Below, piece by piece: positions 37,715 to 48,753 of a DNA stretch of 64,000 nucleotides. Source of the stretch: Quillaja saponaria. Its lineage: Eukaryota; Streptophyta; Magnoliopsida; Fabales; Quillajaceae. The stretch spans positions 20,189,071-20,253,070 of the forward strand of contig CM055618.1 in assembly GCA_029379385.1 (NCBI GenBank). The letters are read 5' to 3'. The position numbers were made by a program, and so were the translations under genes. Every line of letters begins with the position of its first letter. Position 1 is the first letter of the stretch. Below the pieces are notes generated by a model that worked only from the letters and a program-made list of their open reading frames with translations, did no database searches and was not told the DNA's origin.

Positions 37715-39469
37715 AGTCTTGGTGGTGCTTCATATATGTACCTACTACCTATGGTACATTTACGCTAATACATCACCAATTAAAACCTCAATAAACTAGG
37801 CTTGCCCAGATAGAATATAGCTTGCCTGATTAGCTAGAACCTTAGAGAAGTTAGCAAGTGAAACATTAATTGTACAGTTTTGGTTGCCGCAGGAGAAGAT
37901 GGAGAATACACTCCAAGAAGGAAAAAAGAAAAAGAAATCACATACAGTATTGATCTTCTAGTAGACTCAGACGCAGGAAATTGTATGGCTATGATACGGC
38001 TTGTAATATAATTGTACATGTGGTGAAAGCAAAGGGGAGGAGTGCGATACAGATACAGCCTACACTAGACGACAAAAGAGGTTGACTGACCTAATAATAA
38101 ATCTTGATGCATGCTCGAGGACTAGAGATTTTAGCTATTTTTCTTCAAGTGGGCTCCGGGAATCCTTCTAGAATGTGGAGGCTGACTCCGGACATACACG
38201 TGCATTTCTGAGTTTTTCTTATTCATATTACAGTGATTGTGACAAATTTATATGAATCACGCTTTCATCATCATGAAATGAGATTTATGAGAAACTTATA
38301 AAATAATATTGAAAGCAAAATTGATTTGAACCCCTCGTTTCTTTCATGTTTGCATCCCACTGCTTATATTTTGGTTTGGTAGTTGGTACTGACTTGGTGG
38401 CTGGTACACACTGGTCCTGTTAGTCGTTCCCTTAACCAATGGGTAGCGGATAACTATAAAGAAATTTAGAATAATTACGAGCCTTGAATTAATGCATAAA
38501 TATGATCAATTATATCAATAATTATGTCTTGAGTTTATTTTATTAATAAAATGTTAAATATATAATTATCTTAAATATAAATAATTAAAATAATAAATTA
38601 TTTCAATCAGTCAAAATCGACAATCTAAATAAAATATCTTCAACAAACCATATCACAGGAACAACGATACATACAATTGAAAAACTTACATATTTTTTGG
38701 ATGGAATATTTATCCTAACTAAATAGAAACAAAACGATAGGTGTTGTTATTGTAGCAAGATCAAAGCCCATCAACTATAATTCAGGCCTGGATTTGTAAT
38801 GGGCCAGTGCGTATTCCCCTTTTTTTTTTGTTGTACCTCTTTAGTTAGAACCTTAAAAGATTATCTGTGGGCCTCGCAGCAATTATGGACAAAAAGAGTG
38901 AACTCAAAAAGTCAGGCCGATTCTTTTTTTCAGCCCAAGTTATTGTTAAAGAGATTAAATTCAGATGATAGTCATTATTATTATTATTTTAAAGTGGATT
39001 AATACATTAATCTTATTTATGGAGGTTCATCCAACCGAAAAGACAAAAAAAACACTGCCATGCCGTCCGCTTATATATTTTTACCGGTTTCAACGACATA
39101 AATTTAATCGAACATAGAAGCTTCCATGTTCAGATTAAGGTTTCATTCCTCCTCACCAATAAACAATAAATAATAAACAAAACCCATAGTCAACAGTCAA
39201 GACGTGCCTTTGGTGAAAACGCGTCTGGTACTAAACCACAAACACTAATTTCTCAAACACTAGATTGACTGACTCCAAGATTCCTGAAAATTACTTTGAG
39301 GTCAAACATCAAGAAAACCAACCAAAAATTCTTTGATACAATTTATTCTATTAAATCCAAAATCAAATGCTTGCCTCAATTTATAATTAGAACTACTATT
39401 TCAGTGCAACTAAATTAATAGCAAAGCACGAATCACTACCAAGTACCAAACTTGTTCATTTTTTATCAT
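37715..39469. other. Intergenic region between RBOHF and the LEA_2 gene
   Basis: RBOHF 3' UTR (to about 38.1 kb), then AT-rich spacer, then the upstream region of the LEA_2 gene. Only short, low-complexity open frames; nothing recognised. Confidence 0.5.
38096..38101 (+). terminator. Candidate poly(A) signal of RBOHF
   Basis: AATAAA 382 nt past the RBOHF stop, the first canonical signal noticed beyond the coding end in a plausible place. Plant signals are loose, so this is only a candidate. Confidence 0.4.
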
Positions 39470-40093
39470 ATGGAAAAGCCAGACCAAATTAAACCCTTAG
39501 CTCCATCATCCTTCCACCTCCGAAGCGATGAAGGCGAAGCCATAATTTTAAAGAAACAGCAGCTTCGTAGACGAAGATGCATCCAGTGCTGTGGTTGTGT
39601 CACTGCCCTCTTTTTGATCCTAGCCGTTACATTCATTGTCCTCTTGTTCACCGTCTTCCACGTCAAGGAACCGGTGTTGAGAATGAACAGGGTTGATATC
39701 GTCAATGTAACAACCAACAACATCACGGTAATAGCTCAAGTCTCTGTGAAAAATTCAAACGCAGCCTCCTTTAAATTTAGTAACACTACCACCACTATTT
39801 ATCACAATGGCACGGTGGTCGGTGAGGGGAAGACTCCACCGGGTATAGCCAAGGCGAGGCGGACCTTGAGGATAAACGTGACGGTGGAGATTATGCCGGA
39901 GAAAATTTTGGCTACCGGAGGATTGAGTAAGGAAGCTTTGAATATGAGCAGCTATACGCGAATAGATGGAAAGGTGAAAATATTGAATATTGTTAAGAAA
40001 AAGGTTGTGGTCAAGATGAATTGTACCATGGAGTACAATATTACCAACCAGGAAATTCAGACTCAGTATTGCCAAAATCATATTAAGGTTTAA
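39470..40093 (+). CDS. LEA_2 / NDR1-HIN1-like (NHL) membrane glycoprotein
   Basis: Single exon, 207 aa from the ATG at 39470 (an in-frame ATG at 39452 adds six residues). The layout is typical of the family: a cytosolic N-tail ending in a basic cluster (LRRRR, about 32-36), Cys-rich CIQCCGC, one membrane helix at about 43-65, then the LEA_2 beta-domain (PVLRMNRVDIVNV, VSVKNSNAASFKFSNTTTTIYHNG). Many N-glycosylation sequons (NIT, NTT, NGT, NVT, NMS, NCT) fit an extracytosolic domain. Arabidopsis relatives include NHL and the gene At1g64065 annotated as a LEA hydroxyproline-rich glycoprotein family member, which sits next to RBOHF. Function is unknown at the molecular level; some family members act in defence or membrane contact. 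No frameshift or truncation. Confidence 0.9.
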   Translation: MEKPDQIKPLAPSSFHLRSDEGEAIILKKQQLRRRRCIQCCGCVTALFLILAVTFIVLLFTVFHVKEPVLRMNRVDIVNVTTNNITVIAQVSVKNSNAASFKFSNTTTTIYHNGTVVGEGKTPPGIAKARRTLRINVTVEIMPEKILATGGLSKEALNMSSYTRIDGKVKILNIVKKKVVVKMNCTMEYNITNQEIQTQYCQNHIKV

Positions 40094-41209
40094 TCTTCCT
40101 AGCTAGAAATTCATTTTGTGGTCGGAGACTAAACAAAGTTTGTTTAGAACTCTAAATTAAATTAGAAATTTTAGTATTGTGTATTTATAATTCTGTGAAG
40201 GGCTATGTAGTTGTTGAATTTTCAAGAATGAAATAATATAATATGTTAGTGTTGAGGTAGAACGAATATTGTAAATAAATTTTATAATAGTATTCGTGTC
40301 TAACTAATTAGTAATTAATTATTAAACCCTCGATACACTTTATATTGTTATTCTTTTTTATTTTATTGCAAAAGATTTATGGGGGAAGAAGAATAGTAAA
40401 TGGCTCTTGTTTAAACCAACCTTGGATTGATTCATTTAACTATTGGGTTCAGTTTATTGGGCCTCCAAATTGTACTGTCAGGGATAATTGGGCCTTTTTT
40501 GTAAACCACATTTTTAACTACAAAAAAGCCCAACCCTCAATTGACAGGCGGTGGGCTCGGATTTGACAATTTAGCCGAGCCGTGCTCATCTCAAGGGTAT
40601 CAGTAAAAATCAAAATCGCAGACCGGAGAGCACCAGATTTGTAGGTCCAAGCAGTTGCATAAGGAGACAAATTGAAAATCCGAAGTTATTTCAGGACACT
40701 GAAAATTGTGTACATTCAGACTAAAAAACAAAAAAATTGTGCATCAACGTCAAGAAAAGAGATTCGCCAATTCCAATATCTCCATCAAAAGCCCATCAAT
40801 GAATTAAAGCCTCACCTCGTCATTTTCCTTTCATTCATAAAAGAAAACTAGTCAAAGAAGTTGTTTTATTTCTTTGACCTTTGCAGAAATTGAGGGTAAA
40901 GGTGCATCAGTCAAAGATAATTATATAGTCATAATGACAAAATATATAACAAAGCACTAGTAAAAGTAAAGTTATAACAAAGTACTACTTGGATACATAC
41001 GAAACAAGATTTCATTCTCCTCTCATTTTCACGGAAAGAAGATCTTTACACAACAGCAGCTTCTTTTCTTCTTCTTCAGTTCTACTACTAAACATTTTCA
41101 TTTTTACAGAGACTCCCATTGTGTCTGGGCCATTCACATTGATTTCATAAATGACATCCTAAGCTTCAAGTGAACAAATTAAATAAACCGAGGATTGTCA
41201 ATGGTTTCT
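40094..41209. other. Convergent 3' region between the LEA_2 and MAKR genes
   Basis: 3' flanks of two genes facing each other. A short plus-strand open frame at 40345-40566 has no recognisable family. The last 250 bases before 41210 are probably the MAKR 3' UTR. Confidence 0.5.
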
Positions 41210-42623
41210 TTAATTTCCTCCGTCCGATGAATTTCTTGACAAATCCGACGATTTCTCGTGCAAGGGGTCGCTCGCCGACCGTGGAAGCTGAGAAGACTCA
41301 CAATCTGGTTTATCAAAAACAAAATCAATAATCTGAGAGTTTAATCTAACAAAAATAGTTGCTACTGATCTAAGTGAGTTTGCTTTACCTCTGGAAGCAT
41401 TGAAGGATCTCTTGCAGTGTAATATAGCGCTCTGAATCCCATCCTGTTGCTGCAACAGTGAATCATCTCGTCGCCTCGACTGTGCAGATCCAGAAGGAGC
41501 AACCGCTACCGCCGACGAAGCCGACCGGCTCTTTCCCAAATGCTTACACACTACTTTCAGGCCCCGCCGGAAAATTTCCCTGCTTTTGACTCTTAAGAAG
41601 ATTCGCCGGAGCCTCAGAGGCATCAGTTTCCTTCAGGGTTTTCTCATCTGTTGATTTTACAGGAGTAAGTTTCAGCTCATCCGTTGCTTGTGGTTGTCCG
41701 GATTTGGGTTGCCCAGAAAACCTCTGTTTGTCGCCGTATCTTTTGGAAACTCGAACATATAAAGGCTTAACCTTTTTCAAATATTTCTGCATAACTTCTT
41801 TTGAGAACCGCTTGTCATCCGATGAAGTCGAAGAAAGTGACTCTTCCATGTTCTGCTTCTGTAATTTGTTACCTGAAGTCCCCCTTGAACTGTTATCTCT
41901 GGTGAACAAGGATATTATAGGCACCTCTTCAACTTTGAATTTCATAGGGAAAACTTTGCCATTCTGTGGTTGCTCTGGCTGCTTCTTTACTGATTCAGGT
42001 TGCTGCTGTTTGGGAGCACAGGAAATGGGCCCATTTGACTCTATTTTCTCTTCTGCATTTGGTTTTGGTTTCTTGAGACCCAACATAAAAACCCGAAACT
42101 TTGTGGCCGATTTTAACAGTGACACGGAAAATTGAGGCTTTGAGTTAGGTTCGGTGGAGTTTAGTACCAGGGAGGACGGCTCTATTGGCAATAGACTTCC
42201 TTTGAAGAACAGATCGTCGGCAGGAGATAGCGTAAGGTTGTGGTCCGTACGTTCATTGCTTGAACAAGAGGAGAGCGTGAAGTTGAACTCTCTCTCACCT
42301 TCCCCACCGTCAGTATCATCGTCAACATCTTCGTCTTCTTCGCTTTGGGGCAATGAGTTTTCACCATTGTGGTCTTGGCTAATTGGGTTTTCATGTCCAT
42401 CTTCTGAATCATCAGCTTCGGCCGGTCCAGTAAGCTCCAAATCGAAGAAGGACCCTTCGTCCACATCATCATCTTCATCGGTTTCAACCGCAATATGAGC
42501 TGCGGCGGTAACAATCGTGGTGGTTCCGGTTGGCATGCGCAAGTTTGCAGAATCGACGTCACCGGCAGATCCAATGCTACCACCACCTCCTCTCCAGTAC
42601 TTGAGTAAACTAAAGGCTTCCAT
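41210..42623 (-). CDS. MAKR2: Membrane-associated kinase regulator, MAKR2-like; frameshifted in this sequence
   Basis: Starts at the ATG at 42623 with the family signature [14 protein letters not shown], then acidic stretches and the block [10 protein letters not shown]. The C-terminal signature [11 protein letters not shown] ... [28 protein letters not shown] lies in a different frame. The two frames meet at a G4 run (minus strand; 41562-41565): one G fewer would read on from PAG into [10 protein letters not shown]. As given, the first frame runs past the junction into a stop ending at 41544, giving about 360 aa without the C-terminal peptide. An 84-nt intron (41305-41388, GT..AG) probably separates ASR from [13 protein letters not shown]; with intron and shift resolved the protein is about 442 aa. 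MAKRs, like BKI1, are plasma-membrane-anchored unstructured regulators of receptor kinases. An assembly indel and a real lesion cannot be told apart here. Confidence 0.85.
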
Positions 42624-45523
42624 AGTTGGGAGAGCCAGTATACGCAAATGGACAAAGAGATGCAGTGGTTGCTTTTTGACGAAATTGGAGAGTGTAAGAG
42701 ATAAAAAGGAATAGAAAAGGAGGGTCTTTGAGATAGAGGCTTTGCTTAATGGGTTTTGCAGGAATACCACTGAAAATGGAGTGACAGGTTGAACAGAAAG
42801 GGTGAGCTGCTTTTACTATAGGGAGAAGAGAGAGAGAGATTGCTTTAATTTTGTTTGTTACCCTGGTTGCAGGGCAGTCATGTGAGAGTAGTCCTCGCGT
42901 CAGATTAAGGCAGAGACAGGAACAGAGTAATGTTTGGATAGCAGAGTAGGGGCTTTTATTACTCACGCAGAGCGGGGAGGAGGATAGTATACGACTCTAC
43001 GAGTACGCCTTGTGTATTTTATTACAATTCATTATTTTATACAGCAGAGTAAAAAGTAATGGTGTAGATTGCAGGAAAAAAAATTACTTTCTTGAAATTA
43101 AATAAACTTTGAGAAAGAAAAGCATTTAGTTTTTCTCTCAGACAGATCCATTGTGTTTGTGCAACATGATAGGAGGATCCAAATCTGTACATCTACCCAT
43201 TGTCAATTGTCTCAAACCTCAAAGCAAAGCAGTGTGATGTGGCTGTCTGGATGGGTCTCCTACCATTTATGCCTTTAGTCCCTCATTACCAAAGCAGTTT
43301 ATAGTTTTATACCTCCACAGTATTCAGAAGATACTAAAAAGTGGTTCCCAATTTAAAAGCCATGGTTAAGTTCTTAAGAGACATTTAGTCATGGGTTCAC
43401 CCACCGTTTACTTTTAACAGGCGAAAAGCACAATGTACCGGCTACAAGTGCGCTGAGCCCAAATTGGTTAACTCCCGTATAGAAAGTCACATGGCCCTTA
43501 GGGGTTGAGCATCGGGTTGGTTTGCTTAATTTTGTGTGTGTGTTTTTTCTTATTTTAAATTAAACAGATGATGTATGTTTCTTTTGTAACTCAAATTCAA
43601 AATGGACAAAAACAATTGAAGTTCAAAATAAAAATATCGGTTTGATTCAATTGATTTAGACTTGATTTTGAATTTTGTTTAAATTTAAGCACTATAATTA
43701 TTTTAAGTCCAAAAAAAATAAATTCAAGATGTAATTCTTTAGGCTGTTGTACGACAAGAAATAATTGAGGATTGGATTGGAATTAATTGATGACTATAAA
43801 AGATTATATATATTTATTAATCAATTTGATTTAAGAAATAATCTAAACCGAAATATAATCAAATCTTAAATCGATTCAGCCCAAAGATCCGATACTAATG
43901 ATGGGTCATTGGTAGGGGGTTTTCAATTTTGGTCAAATTTATGCTCAGCCCTTCGTGGTTCACACATAGGTAGGGGGACCAAAACCCCCTTGTGAAAGAG
44001 GAGTATCTGCACCCTCCAAAGCATTAAATGAAATTTATTTGACCTTCGATACCCAATTTGGAGTAATCTGAGCCGTTCAATTAAGTGTTTGAAAGAAGGA
44101 ACTACCACTGTGGCACTATCCACTCCCTAATCTTAACAAGACGAAGATCCGATACTAATGATGGGTAATTGGTAGGGTCATTTAGTTCCGTTTCAGGTTT
44201 CAATCGAGGTTGATAACTACCGTTTGATCTGTGGACCATGGCCCTGATGATATCATGGTCTACTGTTTTCGAATTATTTGAAGGGGTCCCCCAAAAGTGA
44301 CATAACAACTTCTTACGCCTAAAGATCATTAAGTGGGCCCAGTCTAATGGTAAAAACAGCTGATTGCCCTCCACGGTACCCCACTCAACAAAAGGGTATT
44401 AAAGTTTAATTTTCCACAAATTTCCCAAAAACAAGAGGAAGAGAATTCAAAATAAAACACGTCTTATCACATACGTGAGCCCAGTTAACCACATTGTGGG
44501 CGGGAACCAATTTTTAAACAATTAGAGAACCAGAAGCCTTAGAATAATGGGATTCGGACTGAAAAATTGGGCAACTCATTGTATATTAGAAATAATTTAT
44601 AATAATATTAACACATAATACTGTAGTGTATTTCTTTTCCTAAGACCAGTTTGGATGTAATACTTTTTTTAGTTAGTTCAAAGAAAAAGCTTCATTGGGT
44701 GGAGATATGTAAAAGTGAGAAGGCTAGTAGCATCAGCAATCAGCATGCATGCTATTGCCTATATTTCCCATCTTTCATAAAGCTTACTTTGAATTGAATT
44801 CTTTCAAAAGTGTGCTGGCTGCTTTTTGTTATTTCCATTTTATATACTACATTTTTTGTGTTAATTATGAATAGCTTTTCTAAAGTGATTCAAACATCGA
44901 ACAGTACAAGTCTAGATTGTTTATAATTTTAGTCACTTTAGTGAAGTTTGTGGATAAACTACGAAAAAGAACAAGATAAAGAATTAAGTACTCACTGCCG
45001 AGTTAGAAATCCAATGGCAACACACAACCATGAATACTGTGTAATCAATTAATTACTTTAAATCATGCATTATTTAATTGCTAAATCACAAAGTCACAAA
45101 GAGACAAACATGATCTTATAGGTTTAGGTTACAAGGTTATATGGATCTTTGTGAAAGAAACATCTTGTATTTTAATAACGTCTACAATTAGTGAGGATAT
45201 CATTATGCTAATCACAAATTTGTAATTTTATATTTGCTGCTCATCTTTCTTTTATGGTATAAAGGGGATGACTCATACTTTTACCCCATTTTGTTCTCCT
45301 TTTGTAGTATTGGCAGCAAAGAAAAAAACAAAGGGGACCAAATAAATAAATACAGAAAACAAAAAAAGATATATTTATATAATTTGAAATAAGATGGATC
45401 TAGATGGAAATAATATGAATAGAACTAACTAAGCCTAAAAGATAGACAGCATCATAAGGACACTGCCTTGACACAAATTGAAAACTCAATAATCCTAAAA
45501 AAAATATGTATGGTCCTAATGAA
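42624..45523. other. Intergenic region between the MAKR and GH5 genes
   Basis: 42624-43010 is probably the MAKR leader and promoter, with a GA-rich microsatellite near 42824-42840. 43420-44500 is less AT-rich, holds a pair of direct repeats and has open frames on the minus strand (43923-44374) resembling no known family; it may be decayed mobile DNA. 44550-45500 is AT-rich and leads into the 3' UTR of the GH5 gene. Confidence 0.45.
43884..44177. repeat. Pair of 34-bp direct repeats 260 bp apart
   Basis: Copies at 43884-43917 and 44144-44177, differing at one position (C versus A at position 26). Both start AAGATCCGATACTAATGATG. The DNA between is less AT-rich than its surroundings. No target-site duplication or coding capacity was found. 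Confidence 0.75.
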
Positions 45524-47356
45524 CTAATCCATATTTGTTGGAACAAGCTGAAACCACTGGCTTTGAGGATTGTCCATGCATTTAGAATCATCCTCAATGC
45601 AAATACATTTCTTAGTTAAAATCTGATCACCGACCTTCTCCAAACAAAACTGGTTTCCATTTTCATCCCTGGCAGCCAAATGAAGACCAGCCAATGATAC
45701 ACGTCTCCAAGAACTTTGTTGACTCAAGCAATCATCTGAGAGAATAGCTGGAGCTCCATCACCAATTACCTTCAAGCACGTAGCAGTTCCCATCAATCTA
45801 AGTGGAGACCCATCTCCATCAAAACTCCATCGCCCAGCACCCTTTAAACAGTCACTCAATTCAAGTTCGTTCTTGTTATTTGCTTTGAAACAATGCCCAC
45901 TCAATGGGTGCAACATTTTGTGTGACTTGGGTAATGCTGAAATGGGTTCTGCATTAACAAAAATTTACATGGGTGAGTAAATAAAATAAATAAATAAATT
46001 TAGATTAAAGAAAATAAGCTAAACCACGTGAAAAGAAATAAGCTAGCACAGGTGTGCTAATTAAACAAATTATATAAAATTGATTACCTTGATTTTTCTT
46101 CTGTACAAGCTGAAACCTCTGAGGGAATTCTTTGTTTCTGAGGTGTTTCCATTCATGATCCAATATAGAAAATGTTTCATCACCATCAACGTGATGTTCC
46201 CTCAAATAGTAGGAAGATTGCAATGTCCACAAGGCCCAATCCATGTCTGTACCAGCAATATAAGCTAAAATACAGGTCAACCACAAATTATCTGACTGGC
46301 TGCTACCTTCCAAGTTGACACCAAATTCGCTCATGAATAATGGAGTTGGGTTGTCACCACCCATGAGAAACCCGGCCCGGTCTTTTAACCCTTGAATGGT
46401 TGTGGCACAAACCCGATTCACCGGTTGGGCAGTCCAGGTACTTCCTGCTCCAGCCGTGAACGAGTACAAATGTGTCTCGTAGACCAATTTGTTACCCAAG
46501 TCCTCCAAGTCAAGTGGCTTCTTCTTTAAGTAACTAAAATCACTATCATAATTTAGACCCGAAATTAGAACCAACAATTTCGGGTTATTCTTGTGAATTG
46601 TTCTAGCTCCTTCACTCACATACTTGTACCAATCATGCTCATTTTGATGTGGACCACGTAACTCGTTGCGCAAGCTCATTGCTATCACCTGTAACAAATT
46701 CATAACACAAAATTTAGTACCAATTGATAAAAATATATATATATTAATTCGACGTATATATATACACATACCTGGGGCTTTTCTTTATAATGATTGGCTA
46801 TGAAAGCAAGAGCTTGTAGCCATTCTTCAGGGTCATAATGCCTATCACCAAAAAATCCATTATCATCATCCTGTGAACAACACCAACCTGGCTTGCCAAC
46901 ATGGTTATCAAGCGACACCATTATCCCATGCGCACCAAGTTCATCAATCACAGCATCATAGGCTTGAAGGTGTGTCATAGTCAACACAAATGGATTGTGC
47001 TTAGCAATCTCTGCCTTCATTTTTGGTATGTTTAAATTGTCAATAGTGTCACCAACAGTGTGATTGGCATAGCGGGTAAACATGTAGGTTGCCCATGTGA
47101 AACGGACACAGTTGAAACCTCTGTTAGCTATTTGAGAGGCTATATTACTTAAGGGCTGCTTGTTTAAACCCTCTGCAAGCATTGGCTGAAGATGTGTCAC
47201 CCAATTAACACAAGCGAGCTTCACACGTTCACCTGAATTGGCATCAACAATCCATCTTTTGTTGGTTGAGAGTGGCAAAGAAGTAGTTTGTGATGCAAAG
47301 AAAGCAAACACATAAACAAAGAGCAAAACTTTTCCAATCATCATTTTGTTTACCAT
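45524..47356 (-). CDS. Secreted GH5 glycoside hydrolase (cellulase family) with C-terminal ricin-B-like domain
   Basis: Three exons, 46772-47356, 46088-46688 and 45524-45948; 1611 nt, 536 aa, phases consistent. The N-terminus is a signal peptide (hydrophobic VLLFVYVFAFFA, cleavage probably near TTSLP). The GH5 barrel follows: RWIVD start, GFNCVRFTW, SLDNHVGKPGWCC, the acid/base Glu in SLRNELRG (about 204), the nucleophile in MSEFGV (about 316) and DWALWTLQ. From about residue 400 a Cys-rich beta-trefoil-like region (KMLHPLSGHCFKA, CLKV, QSQWFQLV) resembles ricin-B lectin domains and may bind sugar. Expected role: cleavage of a beta-linked cell-wall polysaccharide outside the cell; substrate unknown. 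Three ATGs occur in the first six codons; the first is used. No defect seen. Confidence 0.92.
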
Positions 47357-47416
47357 GTTTTTCTTTTTGGAGGAGTACTGGGGTGTGGGTTTGTAATTCT
47401 TAATCTACTATGGCTA

Positions 47417-47424
47417 TATTTATA
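47417..47424 (-). promoter_or_regulatory. TATA box of the GH5 gene
   Basis: TATAAATA on the minus strand, 60 nt upstream of the ATG at 47356, implying a leader of about 30 nt. Confidence 0.6.
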
Positions 47425-47500
47425 GATGGAGCTATGATTGCAGATATAGCTTATCCGGTGTCAGAGTGATCTTGTTGCTATCCTATAATTTTATCATAAT

Positions 47501-47770
47501 CAATATTCTATTATCACATGATTTACTGATTAACTATCTCATCCTTTTTGATTTAGTTTCTTTCATTAAACATGTAATATAATTAATTGAAGATACTGAG
47601 AGAAAGAAAAACAAATTCCAATTTAACCAAACTTTCAATATTCTATTATCATATGAGTTATTGACTAACTATCTCTCTCTTTTAGATTTAGTTTCTTTAT
47701 TAAACATATAATATAATTGATTGAAGATAATGAGAGAAAGAAAAACAAGTTCCATTTTAACTAAACTATT
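47501..47770. repeat. Tandem duplication upstream of the GH5 gene
   Basis: Two adjacent copies of a unit of about 135 bp (47501-47635 and 47636 to about 47770), with scattered differences. They lie about 145-415 bp upstream of the GH5 ATG, just beyond its TATA box. Confidence 0.8.
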
Positions 47771-48753
47771 TAGAGTTGCAATTTGATTATGATTACATTG
47801 AATGAAAGATAAGAGATAAAAAATATGAAACAATTGATGAGATGAAATTATAGAATGCTATGAACTCTAAGCAGATAACCAATTTTAGATATCTATCAGT
47901 TTAACATAAATTATAGTAACACCAAAAGATTAATACTGTTATTATTATTATTATTTTTCATATTTGAGGAATTGTTCGAGTTTGAAGCGAGACCAATATT
48001 ATTAATCACTGATGCCCGTAGTTTGGGCCGAAGATTGCAGCCCTTGACAAATTATATTTCCCACTTTTTAATATTGGGCTTACTAAGATTGCAGCCCATG
48101 AAAAATCTGGATTGGTCCAGATTTCAAATACGGCCCATTATATATATCAAGTGGACTACTTCATCACTCCCTCGGGCTGAAAGCTACGGATGGATTATAT
48201 TATAATGTCCAGACACAATCACCTAAGCTCAGTTCATTTTCTTAACATCAAAGGTATGACTTATAACCAAGCCTTGAATTAATTTCTGTATACGGTGGGT
48301 CCTACATCTCCTACGTGTTTGTGAGAAATGAACCTTGATTAGCCACGTGGATATTGCACTGCCAGTGATGCCGACTTGCGTAATGTGATTCCCAATCTCG
48401 CCACGTGTTCAGATTCATTGATATTTAACGGTGATTTCTTTTTCGCCAAGATAAGATGGATTCTGAATCTGATTTTCTTTATATCCAGGGGCACCTGTTC
48501 CTACCTGCTATCCTCTGTGTTACGTTTTAACCCGGATCCACAGGTCCGGAATGGGGTCTACAAGGATTGGACGGTGGAGATTGAATCCATTGTTTACTCA
48601 ATTTCGCTATTTAGAGGCCAAAGTGAAAAGTCTCATTTTCATTTTTCCTTTCAGGTGGTGTGGCTGTTCATAGTTTCCAGACGTTTCGAATCGAGCTTTA
48701 GGGTTTTTGTGAACCAGCGATTTGTTAATTTGACGTACTTTGTGGGGATTTCC
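47771..48753. other. Upstream region and leader of the RTNLB gene
   Basis: AT-rich DNA to about 48.25 kb, the ACGT cluster, then a less AT-rich leader. The reading frame is open upstream of the chosen start from 48376, but that part has no family resemblance and is probably untranslated. Confidence 0.5.
48312..48408. promoter_or_regulatory. Cluster of ACGT elements (G-box/ABRE-like) upstream of RTNLB
   Basis: TACGTGT at 48312-48318, the palindrome CCACGTGG at 48343-48350 and CCACGTGT at 48401-48408. These are ABRE/G-box type sites for bZIP or bHLH factors, 346-442 nt before the RTNLB start. Confidence 0.5.

Noticed and set aside
42154..42498. Plus-strand open frames opposite the MAKR coding region
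   Set aside because: Shadows of the MAKR exon; Ser-rich because the true strand is rich in acidic codons.
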